Assembly (NCBI GenBank): GCA_018432645.1
Contig: JAHDSP010000220.1
Location: 1-14,751, forward strand
Origin: Bacteroidales bacterium
Lineage (GTDB): Bacteria > Bacteroidota > Bacteroidia > Bacteroidales > DTU049
Length of the DNA: 14,751 nucleotides
Direction of reading: 5' to 3'
Every line of letters begins with the position of its first letter. Position 1 is the stretch's first letter. Below the pieces are notes generated by a model. The model saw nothing but the letters and a program-made list of their open reading frames with translations. It searched no databases and was not told the DNA's origin. Both the position numbers and the translations under genes were made by a program. Positions 1-7,023 of this stretch are shown piece by piece.

Positions 1-442
1 AACAGCCATAGGAAGTGCAATAAGTCATAAAGCAGTGCTCGAAAATCCTGATGTTATTTCAAAAACAGTGTTAGCTCGTGGTCTGGATGCTGGTACAGCT
101 TTTGAAATTTTATCTATAGATATCGCAGATATCGATGTTGGAAAAAATATCGGTGCACAGTTACAAATGGATCAAGCTCAAGCAGATAAAAATATCGCTC
201 AAGCTAAAGCTGAGGAACGTAGAGCTATGGCTGTAGCCTTAGAGCAAGAGATGAAAGCTAAAGCCCAAGAGGCTCGTGCTAAAGTCATCGAAGCAGAAGC
301 TCAAATACCTATAGCCATATCAGAAGCTTTCAGAATGGGTAATCTTGGCATCATGGACTACTATCGTATCCAAAATATAAAAGCAGACACTGAAATGAGA
401 GAAAATATAGTAAAGCCTCCTCATGACAATAAAAAAGACTAA
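1..442 (+). CDS. floA: Flotillin-like protein FloA, C-terminal part (5' end outside window)
   Basis: This is the C-terminal part of a FloA (YqfA/UPF0365 family) flotillin-like scaffold protein of membrane microdomains. The reading frame is open from base 2, so the gene begins upstream; the internal GTG at 35 is not the start. The visible part has the family's near-invariant stretch ([20 protein letters not shown]), then a long Ala/Glu/Lys-rich coiled-coil segment ([19 protein letters not shown] and onward) and the conserved tail around [18 protein letters not shown], ending in a charged KPPHDNKKD. The N-terminal membrane hairpin and SPFH domain lie outside the window. It is the only left-hand gene on the plus strand and looks like ordinary core genome bordering the minus-strand accessory block. 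Identification is from recognisable family sequence and is confident. Confidence 0.93.
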   Translation, partial: TAIGSAISHKAVLENPDVISKTVLARGLDAGTAFEILSIDIADIDVGKNIGAQLQMDQAQADKNIAQAKAEERRAMAVALEQEMKAKAQEARAKVIEAEAQIPIAISEAFRMGNLGIMDYYRIQNIKADTEMRENIVKPPHDNKKD

Positions 443-533
443 TTATTTGTTTAACTGATCTTCCTGAAAAATATGTAGGCAATAAGTACGAATAATTAAA
501 AAACTGGATTTCCTCAATAACTATCAGACTATT

Positions 534-628
534 AAGCTTTTAAAAGTTTATTAATTCTAATGAAGATCTGTTATAATAGGACAATTAATTAAAAAACATT
601 TTCAAATAAAAATATCTTTTAAAAGCTT
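534..628. repeat. 13-bp perfect inverted repeat pair in the floA/T9SS-gene spacer
   Basis: AAGCTTTTAAAAG at 534-546 has its exact reverse complement at 616-628, 69 bases away. Each arm contains the self-palindrome CTTTTAAAAG, so either arm could also fold on itself. The region is very AT-rich and no function can be assigned. Confidence 0.4.
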
Positions 629-632
629 GCGT

Positions 633-657
633 GAATAATTAATTTGTGTAATTATTC
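633..657. terminator. Possible hairpin terminator at the convergent gene ends
   Basis: GAATAATTA (633-641) and TAATTATTC (649-657) form a perfect 9-bp inverted repeat with a 7-nt loop. It overlaps the stop codon of the minus-strand T9SS gene, between that gene and floA, which converge here. There is no clear T-run and the stem is all A/T apart from its outermost pair, so this is only a weak terminator candidate. Confidence 0.3.
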
Positions 658-1506
658 TGTCTTTATCCATTTTTGCGTGACTATTATTTTATGATTTTCT
701 TTTAAAGTAATAAAATAAACTCCAGCAGGTAAATCGTGTGTATTTATAGTTATTTTGTTTAATTGATTTAGTTCTTTCATTAACTCTAACTTACCATTGA
801 TGTCATAAATTTCTATAGTTAGATTGTTTGAAAAACTATTTGTAAATTCTACAGTTAATTCACTGTTTGATGGATTAGGATAAATATTTATTTGGGGTTT
901 AATGATTACTTCGTCTATGCCAACAACATGACATAAACCATTATAAATAGGATGGCTATTGATGAAGTTTGGAATATTGTCTTTATAGTGGCATAATAAA
1001 TAAGGTCCTAGTACACCAGCCATTCCATTATGATACATCAAACCAATGTTAGTACCAACACCTTCAATCATGACAAATTTTTCTCCACTTGTCCATGCAG
1101 GAGTATAGTTTAATCGTAGATGTTTTTTACCATTCGAAAAATAAATGCTATCAACAATATATCCATTAAAAGAATTACCTAATGAGAGTGATAAATCATA
1201 GACTTGATAATGGGTTGTATCATCTATTTTACGATATGATAACTTTCCTAACAAGGTGTCCTCTTTTATTAGATATGTCTCTAATTCAGAAGTTTCTCTA
1301 TAGTATTTTACTTTTTTATATATGATGGATGAAATAGTAGTATCAGAAATGTACACAATACTATCATTAACAGGACCAAATAACTGGTCTGTCTTAACAT
1401 TCCAAAAAGTTTGTGAATTGCCAAAAACAGACTGATACTGAGCAACAGCAAAATTGTTGTAGCAAATTGTAACAAAAATGAGTATTAATAAATGTAAATT
1501 TTTCAT
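652..1506 (-). CDS. Secreted protein with C-terminal T9SS type A sorting domain
   Basis: A 284-residue secreted protein. An N-terminal signal peptide (MKNLHLLILIFVTICYNNF, cleavage probably after VAQ near residue 23) leads into a cargo region of about 180 residues with no motif I recognise. The last 75-80 residues form a type IX sorting domain: the INIYPNPSN entry motif, the LTIEIYDINGK strand, the DLPAGVYFITL motif and a terminal IVTQKWIK. Such domains direct outer-membrane translocation by PorU/PorV-dependent T9SS, followed by cell-surface attachment or release. No Shine-Dalgarno precedes its ATG. A 14-codon ORF with a strong Shine-Dalgarno lies just upstream (1555-1599). It is the first gene downstream of the inverted-repeat element at 1686-1822 and has no such element at its own 3' end, so it would be the last unit of the array. 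Confidence 0.88.
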   Translation of the reverse strand: MKNLHLLILIFVTICYNNFAVAQYQSVFGNSQTFWNVKTDQLFGPVNDSIVYISDTTISSIIYKKVKYYRETSELETYLIKEDTLLGKLSYRKIDDTTHYQVYDLSLSLGNSFNGYIVDSIYFSNGKKHLRLNYTPAWTSGEKFVMIEGVGTNIGLMYHNGMAGVLGPYLLCHYKDNIPNFINSHPIYNGLCHVVGIDEVIIKPQINIYPNPSNSELTVEFTNSFSNNLTIEIYDINGKLELMKELNQLNKITINTHDLPAGVYFITLKENHKIIVTQKWIKTE

Positions 1507-1554
1507 AGTTAAAAATTTAAAATAAATTTATTGAACAATTAAAGATTTTTGTTT

Positions 1555-1599
1555 TCATTGTTGTGTTTTATTAGTTTGTACTTTTTGTTTATGTCTCAT
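1555..1599 (-). CDS. Possible 14-residue leader peptide with strong ribosome binding site
   Basis: On the minus strand an unusually strong Shine-Dalgarno (AAAAAAGGAGG) sits about 7 nt before an ATG that opens a 14-codon frame, MRHKQKVQTNKTQQ, ending in TGA. It lies 48 nt upstream of the T9SS gene, whose own start has no Shine-Dalgarno. It could be a translated leader controlling the downstream gene, or the leftover start of a displaced gene. The peptide is very Lys/Gln-rich. The sequence around the start resembles the start of the lipoprotein gene at 3027 (AGGAGG, then CAAAGATGAGA), which hints at a shared cassette leader. No protein evidence is possible from sequence alone. Confidence 0.35.
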   Translation of the reverse strand: MRHKQKVQTNKTQQ

Positions 1600-1685
1600 T
1601 TTTGTCCTCCTTTTTTAATTGTAAATACTTATTTTTATTTATCTGTTTAACTTCTATTTGTCTGTGTCGCTGTCTTTTCTCCTAT

Positions 1686-1822
1686 GAACGCTAACAGTTT
1701 ATGGCATGGTGTAGTGCAGATTACTAGACGATTTCCATCAGTTTACACCAACTTTTTTTACAAGCTTCAAACTCATCCATACCACTAAAACCAGCATACA
1801 CTATGCCATGTGTTAGTGTTCG
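1686..1822 (-). repeat. attC-like inverted-repeat element E1
   Basis: In minus orientation the element begins GAACACTAACA with ATGGCATAGTGTA and ends with a matching arm that closes as CTGTTAGCGTTC. The arms pair over about 27 positions (1686-1717 with 1794-1821), and the 3' arm has three extra bases after TAACA. About 75 bases separate the arms. The TAA inside the CTAAC motif is the stop codon of the EreA-like lipoprotein gene, which is the arrangement of an integron cassette recombination site following its ORF. The 3' boundary (GTTAGCG) differs from the canonical attC GTTRRRY, so the attC reading is an inference. Confidence 0.6.
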
Positions 1823-3027
1823 TTATTCATCCATTTATTTATTTCTGTTTCCAATTTATCGAGTTCTTCATATTTCATTTCTTCATATTTAAAAGCTTTT
1901 GTCAGATCTGATTTTTCTACTTTTTCTCCTCCATATACTTCGTAGAATATGGAAAGTCTTTTATATAATTCATCGACAAAAATACTATCTACAAAACCTT
2001 CAAGTCCATATGCTTCAAAATGTTTTGAAATAGGCAAGTAATAAACCATTCCTGTAAATACATCCTGATAGGTATATTGTCTCGAAAATGGCCAGATATC
2101 AAGTGAGTCACTACCAAATGGACTACCATTTAAATCAAATCCCAAGTCTTCTTTCTTTGCAATCATGAATGCAGCATCCCATTTCCCATCTTGAATAGGA
2201 ACTTCATAATAATCTTGGAAGGCTTTATTTTTTGTTGTGTCTGTTGATTTAGTAGTCAATGCTAGAGAATTTATATACACGCTTACAACTTTATTTTTAT
2301 AGTTATTATTTAATATCGCTCCTGTATTTGTTATCAAGGAACCATCTGCTCCCAAAACATTCTTTAAAAATGCATGTCTATTGTTCATGATAACTAAACT
2401 TTTATTTTTCCCTAATTGACACAAACTATCATAAACATGAATTATGTTATCTGCCATTATACTATCTCTATCTTTATACATTTGTATCTCCCTAAATGTT
2501 AAAAAGTCCTCTTTGGTATTTATTTCTTGATAGTTTGGATTTATCATGTCTGAAGGATAGACTTTTATTTTCTTGTCATCCGGTAAAGTTGAATTTAGTT
2601 GATTTATTTTTTTCAATAAGAAAAAGAAATTGGATTTTTCCCAATATAGCCAATGTATATTTCGATAAATTTTAATTAAATCTTGATATTGTTTTACAGA
2701 ATCAGAATATTCGTTTAATAAAAAATCATTCAATTCTTTTTGGATGAAGACAGATCCTACCTCAGTAAAAATACAACCAACATTATTAATAAAATAATCA
2801 GATTGAATAATATCAAATATCAAATCGTATTGTGTCATCTCACCATGACGCCTTTCACAAAGAATAACAATATCTTTTTTGTCCCATTGTTTAATAATGT
2901 AGTCTTTTGAAGTTAATTTTTGTCTCTCAATATAACTAATATAATTTTTCAAAGCGGGATTAATCTCATCCTTACAACTAATGAATAATAATGGAATAAT
3001 TATTACTATAATAAATAAATTTCTCAT
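1813..3027 (-). CDS. Erythromycin-esterase-like (EreA/ChaN superfamily) lipoprotein
   Basis: A 404-residue lipoprotein. The N-terminus MRNLFIIVIIIPLLFISC ends in a lipobox with Cys18. The body fits the EreA/ChaN/Tiki superfamily: an ILCERRHGE motif (residues 55-63, acidic residue and His61 at the usual G-E-x-H place), FTEVGS near residue 89, RDSIMADNI in the middle and NNRHAF near 215-220. These match the positions of metal or catalytic residues in erythromycin esterases and haem-binding ChaN. The substrate is unknown, and the glycine usually found in GExH is Cys here. The start is fixed by a good Shine-Dalgarno (AGGAGG, 6 nt upstream). It lies 48 bp downstream of the TonB-domain gene, likely one transcript, and its stop codon is embedded in element E1. 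The family link is moderately sure; the function is not. Confidence 0.62.
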   Translation of the reverse strand: MRNLFIIVIIIPLLFISCKDEINPALKNYISYIERQKLTSKDYIIKQWDKKDIVILCERRHGEMTQYDLIFDIIQSDYFINNVGCIFTEVGSVFIQKELNDFLLNEYSDSVKQYQDLIKIYRNIHWLYWEKSNFFFLLKKINQLNSTLPDDKKIKVYPSDMINPNYQEINTKEDFLTFREIQMYKDRDSIMADNIIHVYDSLCQLGKNKSLVIMNNRHAFLKNVLGADGSLITNTGAILNNNYKNKVVSVYINSLALTTKSTDTTKNKAFQDYYEVPIQDGKWDAAFMIAKKEDLGFDLNGSPFGSDSLDIWPFSRQYTYQDVFTGMVYYLPISKHFEAYGLEGFVDSIFVDELYKRLSIFYEVYGGEKVEKSDLTKAFKYEEMKYEELDKLETEINKWMNNEH

Positions 3028-3075
3028 CTTTGACCTCCTGTTTTTATTATTTGTTTTATGTATTTATCTAAATAA

Positions 3076-3492
3076 CTATTGTAGTACAAATGCAATAGGT
3101 ATTACATAATAAGATCTCACTGGTATGCCTTTTTGTTTTGCAGGTATCCAGCTAGGCATTTTTGTTATTACTCTTACAGCCTCTTCATCACAGATACCAC
3201 CTATTCCTCTAACAACTTTAACATCACTAATACTACCATCTTTTTCAACAACAAATTGTACATAAACCGTACCTGATATGTTATTTTTAATAGCTTCTAT
3301 AGGATATTTTGTGTTTTCCTGTATAAATTTTAATAAAGCTTCATCTCCGCCAGGGAATTGTGCCGGTTCTTCTACTATTGAGAATATAGGTTCGTTATCT
3401 TTATTGGTAGTATCAGTAGTGTCTATATTCTGAGCATAATCATTAATAGAAATTGTTAATAAAATTAATATTGCAAATAAAAACCTCTTCAT
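3076..3492 (-). CDS. Small exported TonB C-terminal-domain protein
   Basis: A 138-residue protein with a signal peptide (MKRFLFAILILLTISINDYAQ) and, after a short Asp/Thr-rich linker, a TonB C-terminal domain over about residues 42-137. Family landmarks are AQFPGGDEALLKFI, TKYPIEAIKNNISGTVYVQF, VVEKDGSISDVKVVRGIGG, CDEEAVRVITKMPSWIPAKQ and GIPVRSYYVIPIAF. The proline-rich periplasmic spacer and the anchoring helix of true TonB are missing. It is therefore one of the short Bacteroidota proteins that carry only this domain, perhaps a periplasmic partner rather than an energy transducer. It lies directly upstream of the EreA-like lipoprotein gene with no repeat element between them, so the two likely form one unit. 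Confidence 0.85.
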   Translation of the reverse strand: MKRFLFAILILLTISINDYAQNIDTTDTTNKDNEPIFSIVEEPAQFPGGDEALLKFIQENTKYPIEAIKNNISGTVYVQFVVEKDGSISDVKVVRGIGGICDEEAVRVITKMPSWIPAKQKGIPVRSYYVIPIAFVLQ

Positions 3493-3571
3493 ATTTTTTT
3501 TGTAAAAATAATATAATTTCTAATTATTAAAAAGGCTCTATAACGAATAATGTGGCTTATAAAATTCAATT

Positions 3572-3706
3572 TGCAGCTAACGGTCTACAGCTATGTTGCG
3601 TCCTGGTTTTCAATGCTGTGAATTTTTAGTTACTCACGAATGGTAATTTTAGTAATTCAGGTCAGAGTAGTTCTGAATCACCGCATTACAAATAGGTGCT
3701 GTTATT
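3572..3706 (-). repeat. attC-like inverted-repeat element E2 (imperfect)
   Basis: In minus orientation it opens with AATAACAGCACC (plus GTTA at 3701-3704), about 30 nt after the stop of the UDG-like gene, and closes with GTAGACCGTTAGCTGCAA (plus TAACGG at 3578-3583). The arms pair only partly: the terminal TAAC, an internal CTAT and a TGCG are shared. The closing motif CCGTTA plus TGCAA is the same as in elements E3, E4 and E6, which is the main reason for including it. Confidence 0.5.
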
Positions 3707-3736
3707 TATTGGCCATTGTTTTCAAGTTAAAAGAAA

Positions 3737-4459
3737 TCATTCCCTTGAGAGTTTCTCCAAAATTTTATTTAGTTCCTCATAAATATCGTCGTACTTATGA
3801 TATTTAGGGAATCTTACATGATGAAATTTTGTTGGGAAATCATAATACCTCATACCGACTAGATCTCTTGCTTTATTCCCAACACAAACAACTAATTTTG
3901 GTTTAAATAATTTAATTTCTTTGCGTATAAGTTTCATGTTTGTTTCATCATCTTCGAATCTAACGGAGTCTGAGATATAGCTTCTTTCTACAATTTCACT
4001 ATCTATACGAAGGGTTTTTTTAATGTTTGAAAAATTTGCTTTAGTCCACCATTTATTTTTACCCAAGAATTTATTAATAATTGCATCATCTTCTGTTAGC
4101 CATAAATGAGATAACACAGTGATGCTTATTTTGTCTTTATCTTGGCGGCTGCCCTCAAAATAGAACATAAAATCAATCTGCTCGTTGTAAATTGCTTTTT
4201 CTCCGATAAAGGGGAGGTCTATATTAATTGCCTCAGCTCTATCAATTTTATTAGGGTTGTTCTCATCAAATTGTTCAATATATTTATCATAAAAGATTCG
4301 TAAATAAGGAAAATCATCCAAGTATTCTATTATATTATTTTCTTTCTTAACTTGGTCAAAAACAGTTTTTGAAAAAAGACCAGATTCGTTATGAATTTCA
4401 CCCAAACTAATTGCTATTTTTTCTATTTTTTCAAGTCTTTCTATGGTAATATTTTCCAT
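3737..4459 (-). CDS. Uracil-DNA-glycosylase-superfamily-like protein
   Basis: A 240-residue soluble protein with no signal peptide. The C-terminal half resembles the uracil-DNA glycosylase superfamily: a YISDSVRF strand (161-168, where homologues have a 'vTDvvkc' type strand), then the EIKLFKPKLVVCVGNKARDL segment (181-200) that fits the family's 'kEI..ikPklIvalGk.A', then FHHVRFPKYHKYDD (212-225) where the leucine-loop motif with its catalytic His normally sits. The N-terminal 110 residues are mostly charged and helical and resemble nothing I know. The usual N-terminal catalytic motif (GEaPG or GQDPY) is not visible, so glycosylase activity is doubtful. A nucleic-acid-binding or inactive member is possible. 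It is followed by element E2. The family assignment is tentative. Confidence 0.45.
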   Translation of the reverse strand: MENITIERLEKIEKIAISLGEIHNESGLFSKTVFDQVKKENNIIEYLDDFPYLRIFYDKYIEQFDENNPNKIDRAEAINIDLPFIGEKAIYNEQIDFMFYFEGSRQDKDKISITVLSHLWLTEDDAIINKFLGKNKWWTKANFSNIKKTLRIDSEIVERSYISDSVRFEDDETNMKLIRKEIKLFKPKLVVCVGNKARDLVGMRYYDFPTKFHHVRFPKYHKYDDIYEELNKILEKLSRE

Positions 4460-4796
4460 GCTTTAATTATTCTATTATTAATCCCTTTATTGTTCAAATA
4501 AAAGTTTAATTGTTATCGTATTAAAATTATGTTTATGGTTTACAGTATGTCCTCACACTGTTGCCTAATATTATATTTATACAATAAATATAAAACATTC
4601 TTATAAACAAATTTTTTACAAATTTAATACCTTTTTTATAATAGAACGCAACTTGATATTAAATCCAGATAATATGGAATTCAAAAATGCAATAAAGAAA
4701 GTTTTTTAATAAAAAAAATCATTGCTGTCCGATAAAAATAAAGAAAACAGTAATATGCTAAATACTAACTTTGTAAAATAGTAGAGAAGATTTAGT
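4460..4796. other. AT-rich spacer without a convincing gene
   Basis: This 337-bp stretch upstream of the UDG-like gene and downstream of the nitronate monooxygenase gene holds no credible ORF. I see a small hairpin (ACAGT and ACTGT arms, about 4541-4560) and a minus-strand TAAATTTG at 4619-4626 that fits the Bacteroidota -7 box but lacks a good -33 box. No attC-like element follows the nitronate monooxygenase gene. Confidence 0.5.
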
Positions 4797-5879
4797 TTAA
4801 TTTGCAGCTGATTCGTATTCGCTGACTAATAAATCTATCAGTTCTTTCACTGTAATAATTTTATCAGTTTTATAAACATTTGCACCAGCAAAAGCAAAAC
4901 CATGATTAAATCTTCCGTTTTTGGCATTAATCAAGGCATTTGCAATACAGTAAGGAGTATTTTTATAATCACAAGTTATTATACAATGATAGGGACATTT
5001 AAAAGGTTTTTTAAGTCCGTTTTTAACATCTATTAAAAATTTATTTTCAATTGCACGGCCTGGCATACCCACGGGACTGTTAATAATTTTGATATCATTT
5101 TCTTTGGAATCAAGATAAATCTGTTTAAACTTATCTGAAGCATCACATTCAACCGTTGTAACGAAACGCGTTCCCATTTGAACACCTGAAGCACCCATAC
5201 TTATAAAACGATAAATATCTTCGCCCGTGTAAATTCCTCCTGCAGCGATAACCGGTATTTTTCTTCCTAACTCTTCTTCAAAAGGCTTTATTGATGATAA
5301 AACATCAGGAATTAAATTCTCTAAAGCAAAATCCTCTAAGAAAAGCTGTTCTTTTTTAAAACCCAAGTGACCACCAGCCATTGGTCCTTCGACAACAATG
5401 GCATCGGGAATGTAGTTATAATTAGTTAACCATTTTCTAATAATTATAGATGCCGCTTTTCCCGATGAGACAATGGGAACAAGCTTAGGCTTATAGTCAG
5501 AGTTGATTAAATATTTGGGAAGGTTTAATGGTAATCCGGCGCCAGAAAAGATAATATCAATTTTTTCTTTAATTGATGTTTTTACCAGTTCGGCATAGTT
5601 AGAAAGAGCGACCATAATATTTACGCCCAATATCCCGTAAGTCATACTTCTGGCTTTCTTTAATTCTTTTGATAAAGATCTGTTGTTTGCTTCAACATAA
5701 TTATTATAAAAATCAGGTTCACTCTCGCCAATGCCAGCCGTAGCGATGACACCTATTCCACCCTGATTTGCAACAGCAGAAGCTAAATTACTTAACGATA
5801 CACCGACTCCCATGCCTCCCTGAATAATCGGTATCATTGCAACCAAATTTCCAATTACCAGATTCGGTAATTTATACAT
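4797..5879 (-). CDS. Nitronate monooxygenase (FMN-dependent TIM barrel)
   Basis: A 360-residue flavoenzyme of the nitronate monooxygenase/2-nitropropane dioxygenase family, which also includes FabK-type enoyl reductases. It oxidises alkyl nitronates using FMN and oxygen, and is cytoplasmic. Landmarks: the N-terminal IPIIQGGMGVGVS (17-29); GILGVNIMVA (82-91); VVEGPMAGGHLG with the expected active-site His171; the phosphate-binding IPVIAAGGI (208-216) and GVQMGTRF (232-239). The length is normal. Near the C-terminus is a four-cysteine cluster (Cys295, 299, 303, 311) not needed for the barrel, possibly a metal site. It starts 29 bp after the RRM gene on the same strand and may share its transcript. 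No array-type repeat flanks it, so this pair may be resident chromosome between cassettes. Confidence 0.88.
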   Translation of the reverse strand: MYKLPNLVIGNLVAMIPIIQGGMGVGVSLSNLASAVANQGGIGVIATAGIGESEPDFYNNYVEANNRSLSKELKKARSMTYGILGVNIMVALSNYAELVKTSIKEKIDIIFSGAGLPLNLPKYLINSDYKPKLVPIVSSGKAASIIIRKWLTNYNYIPDAIVVEGPMAGGHLGFKKEQLFLEDFALENLIPDVLSSIKPFEEELGRKIPVIAAGGIYTGEDIYRFISMGASGVQMGTRFVTTVECDASDKFKQIYLDSKENDIKIINSPVGMPGRAIENKFLIDVKNGLKKPFKCPYHCIITCDYKNTPYCIANALINAKNGRFNHGFAFAGANVYKTDKIITVKELIDLLVSEYESAAN

Positions 5880-5904
5880 ATTCTTGTTTCTTATTAATAA
5901 ATTA

Positions 5905-5932
5905 GATTTTAATATCTTTTTCTATTAAAATC
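5905..5932 (-). terminator. Hairpin over the stop codon of the RRM gene
   Basis: GATTTTAAT (5905-5913) and ATTAAAATC (5924-5932) are a perfect 9-bp inverted repeat with a 10-nt loop, spanning the last codons and stop of the RRM gene. It could weaken read-through into the nitronate monooxygenase gene. The downstream T-run is poor, so full termination is uncertain. Confidence 0.3.
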
Positions 5933-6187
5933 ACTCCTTTCTGTTTTTGGTTTTGCAATATTCACTGTGATTTTTTTGCCATCTAATTCAGCACCATTTA
6001 ATTCACGGATAGCATTTTCTGCTTCTTCGTCGTTTGGCATTTCAACAAAGCCAAAGCCTCTTGATTTTCCTGTATAATGATCCATAATTACTTTTGCTGA
6101 AGACACGATGCCGTATTCTTCAAAAATTTCTTTTAAGTCATCATTTCCTACTTTTGTAGTCAGGTTTGTAATGAAAATATTCTTCAT
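5909..6187 (-). CDS. Single-RRM RNA-binding protein (Bacteroidota Rbp type)
   Basis: A 92-residue protein that is essentially one RNA recognition motif. RNP-2 is IFITNL (residues 3-8), RNP-1 is KSRGFGFVEM in the middle, followed by AENAIRELNGAELDGKKITVNIAKP and a short basic tail (RSDFNRKRY). Proteins of this type in Bacteroidota and cyanobacteria bind single-stranded RNA and affect many transcripts, taking part of the role Hfq has elsewhere. The start at 6187 is chosen because RRM proteins begin right at this MKNIFITNL. The frame continues upstream to a TTG, but those residues do not look like protein and lie in the leader. A Bacteroidota promoter at 6303-6334 would give a 5' leader of about 110 nt. 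Confidence 0.9.
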   Translation of the reverse strand: MKNIFITNLTTKVGNDDLKEIFEEYGIVSSAKVIMDHYTGKSRGFGFVEMPNDEEAENAIRELNGAELDGKKITVNIAKPKTERSDFNRKRY

Positions 6188-6302
6188 AATAAAGTATATA
6201 AGATTTATAACTGCGAGTGTCAAAAATTGAAGAGGGATAGCGCTGTTAACAGAAAAGTTATAAGACTAAACGACTTAAATTTTATTAAACTCAATAACTT
6301 TG

Positions 6303-6334
6303 CAAAGATACAACTAATATTTATATAAACCAAA
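6303..6334 (-). promoter_or_regulatory. Bacteroidota-type promoter for the RRM gene
   Basis: On the minus strand TATCTTTG (plus 6303-6310) matches the -7 box TAnnTTTG, and a TTTG lies 20 nt upstream at the -33 position. Transcription would start near 6296, leaving a leader of about 110 nt before the RRM start codon. Confidence 0.6.
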
Positions 6335-6520
6335 TTATTTAAAGATTTCTAATAAAATAAAAAATTTGCATTGCTAAAACTGTGATTATATCTGCTTAAT
6401 TTTCTAATAAAATTAATTGAATTATGCGTTTAATTAATAACTAAATTATTATTGGTTCATTTACGGTAATAACTATATATCTTATGAGCATAATTGATTT
6501 TTAAATAAATTTCTACTTAA

Positions 6521-6710
6521 TTTACTTTTCTTTGTCAGCCACACAAAGAAAAGTAACAAAAGAAAAGTCTCCGCTGGGGAAATGATTTGATAAAACTACG
6601 CAATCACCTCTGGGGGTTTACAAACTCGCAAGCTTTAGCTTGCTCAAACAGTGTAAACCCTTCTTCCCACCGCGGCTTGCTTGTTTTATTACAAATCATT
6701 TCCCAATGCG
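6521..6710. repeat. Large compound palindrome, about 190 bp
   Basis: Two nested parts. First, TTACTTTTCTTTG (6522-6534) and its exact reverse complement (6544-6556) form a 13-bp stem with a 9-nt loop, and a further AAAGAAAAG copy follows. Second, GGGAAATGATTTG (6577-6589) pairs with CAAATCATTTCCC (6692-6704); inside that, GGGTTTACA (6614-6622) pairs with TGTAAACCC (6652-6660); and inside that, GCAAGCT/AGCTTGC (6628-6643) forms a tight hairpin. No ORF of interest is contained. It looks like a dispersed, structured repeat or RNA-forming element of unknown function. Confidence 0.75.
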
Positions 6711-6890
6711 GTATTGCTAGGCTTACGAATTATTGTAAAGGTATTCTTTTAATATAAAATGTTGAAAAAGACATTATTAGTTAAACGCCTAATTCAAAAA
6801 ATTAATTTTTTCTGTTATTCTCGGAGCGGGGAAACTCTTTTTAGTTTCTTTTAAAACGGTAAACTCATTAAAATATTTTTTCGTTTTACA

Positions 6891-6920
6891 ATGCAACCAT
6901 AATGGTTGCATGTATGTTTT
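6891..6920 (+). terminator. Perfect 10-bp hairpin followed by a T-run
   Basis: ATGCAACCAT (6891-6900) and ATGGTTGCAT (6902-6911) form a perfect stem, followed on the plus strand by GTATG and nine Ts. Read on the plus strand it has the form of an intrinsic terminator, yet no plus-strand gene lies upstream. On the minus strand the hairpin sits just past element E3. Confidence 0.4.
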
Positions 6921-6932
6921 TTTTTGCCGATT

Positions 6933-7023
6933 GCATATAACGGCTGAGTGTATCTGAAGTTCTGATCGTATCGAGAATCTGGTCGAAGGTGTAAACACCG
7001 AAGCGAGATACGCTCTGTTATCT
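6933..7023 (-). repeat. attC-like inverted-repeat element E3
   Basis: In minus orientation the element starts GATAACAGAGCGTATCTCG and ends with the paired arm closing CAGCCGTTATATGCAATCGG. The arms share TAAC and then GAGYGTATCT, with three extra bases in the 3' arm. A GGTGT/ACACC mini-hairpin (6988-6999) lies in the loop region. The TAA of the opening TAAC is the stop codon of the TOPRIM-like gene, so the last codons of that gene are part of the element, as in integron cassettes. Confidence 0.65.

Noticed and set aside
4721..4737. ATTGCTGTCCGATAAAA, reminiscent of the ends of some Bacteroidota insertion sequences
   Set aside because: No partner end, no target duplication and no transposase nearby; only a vague resemblance.
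4766..4773. Plus-strand TAACTTTG matching the -7 box
   Set aside because: No -33 box at the right distance and no plus-strand gene downstream.
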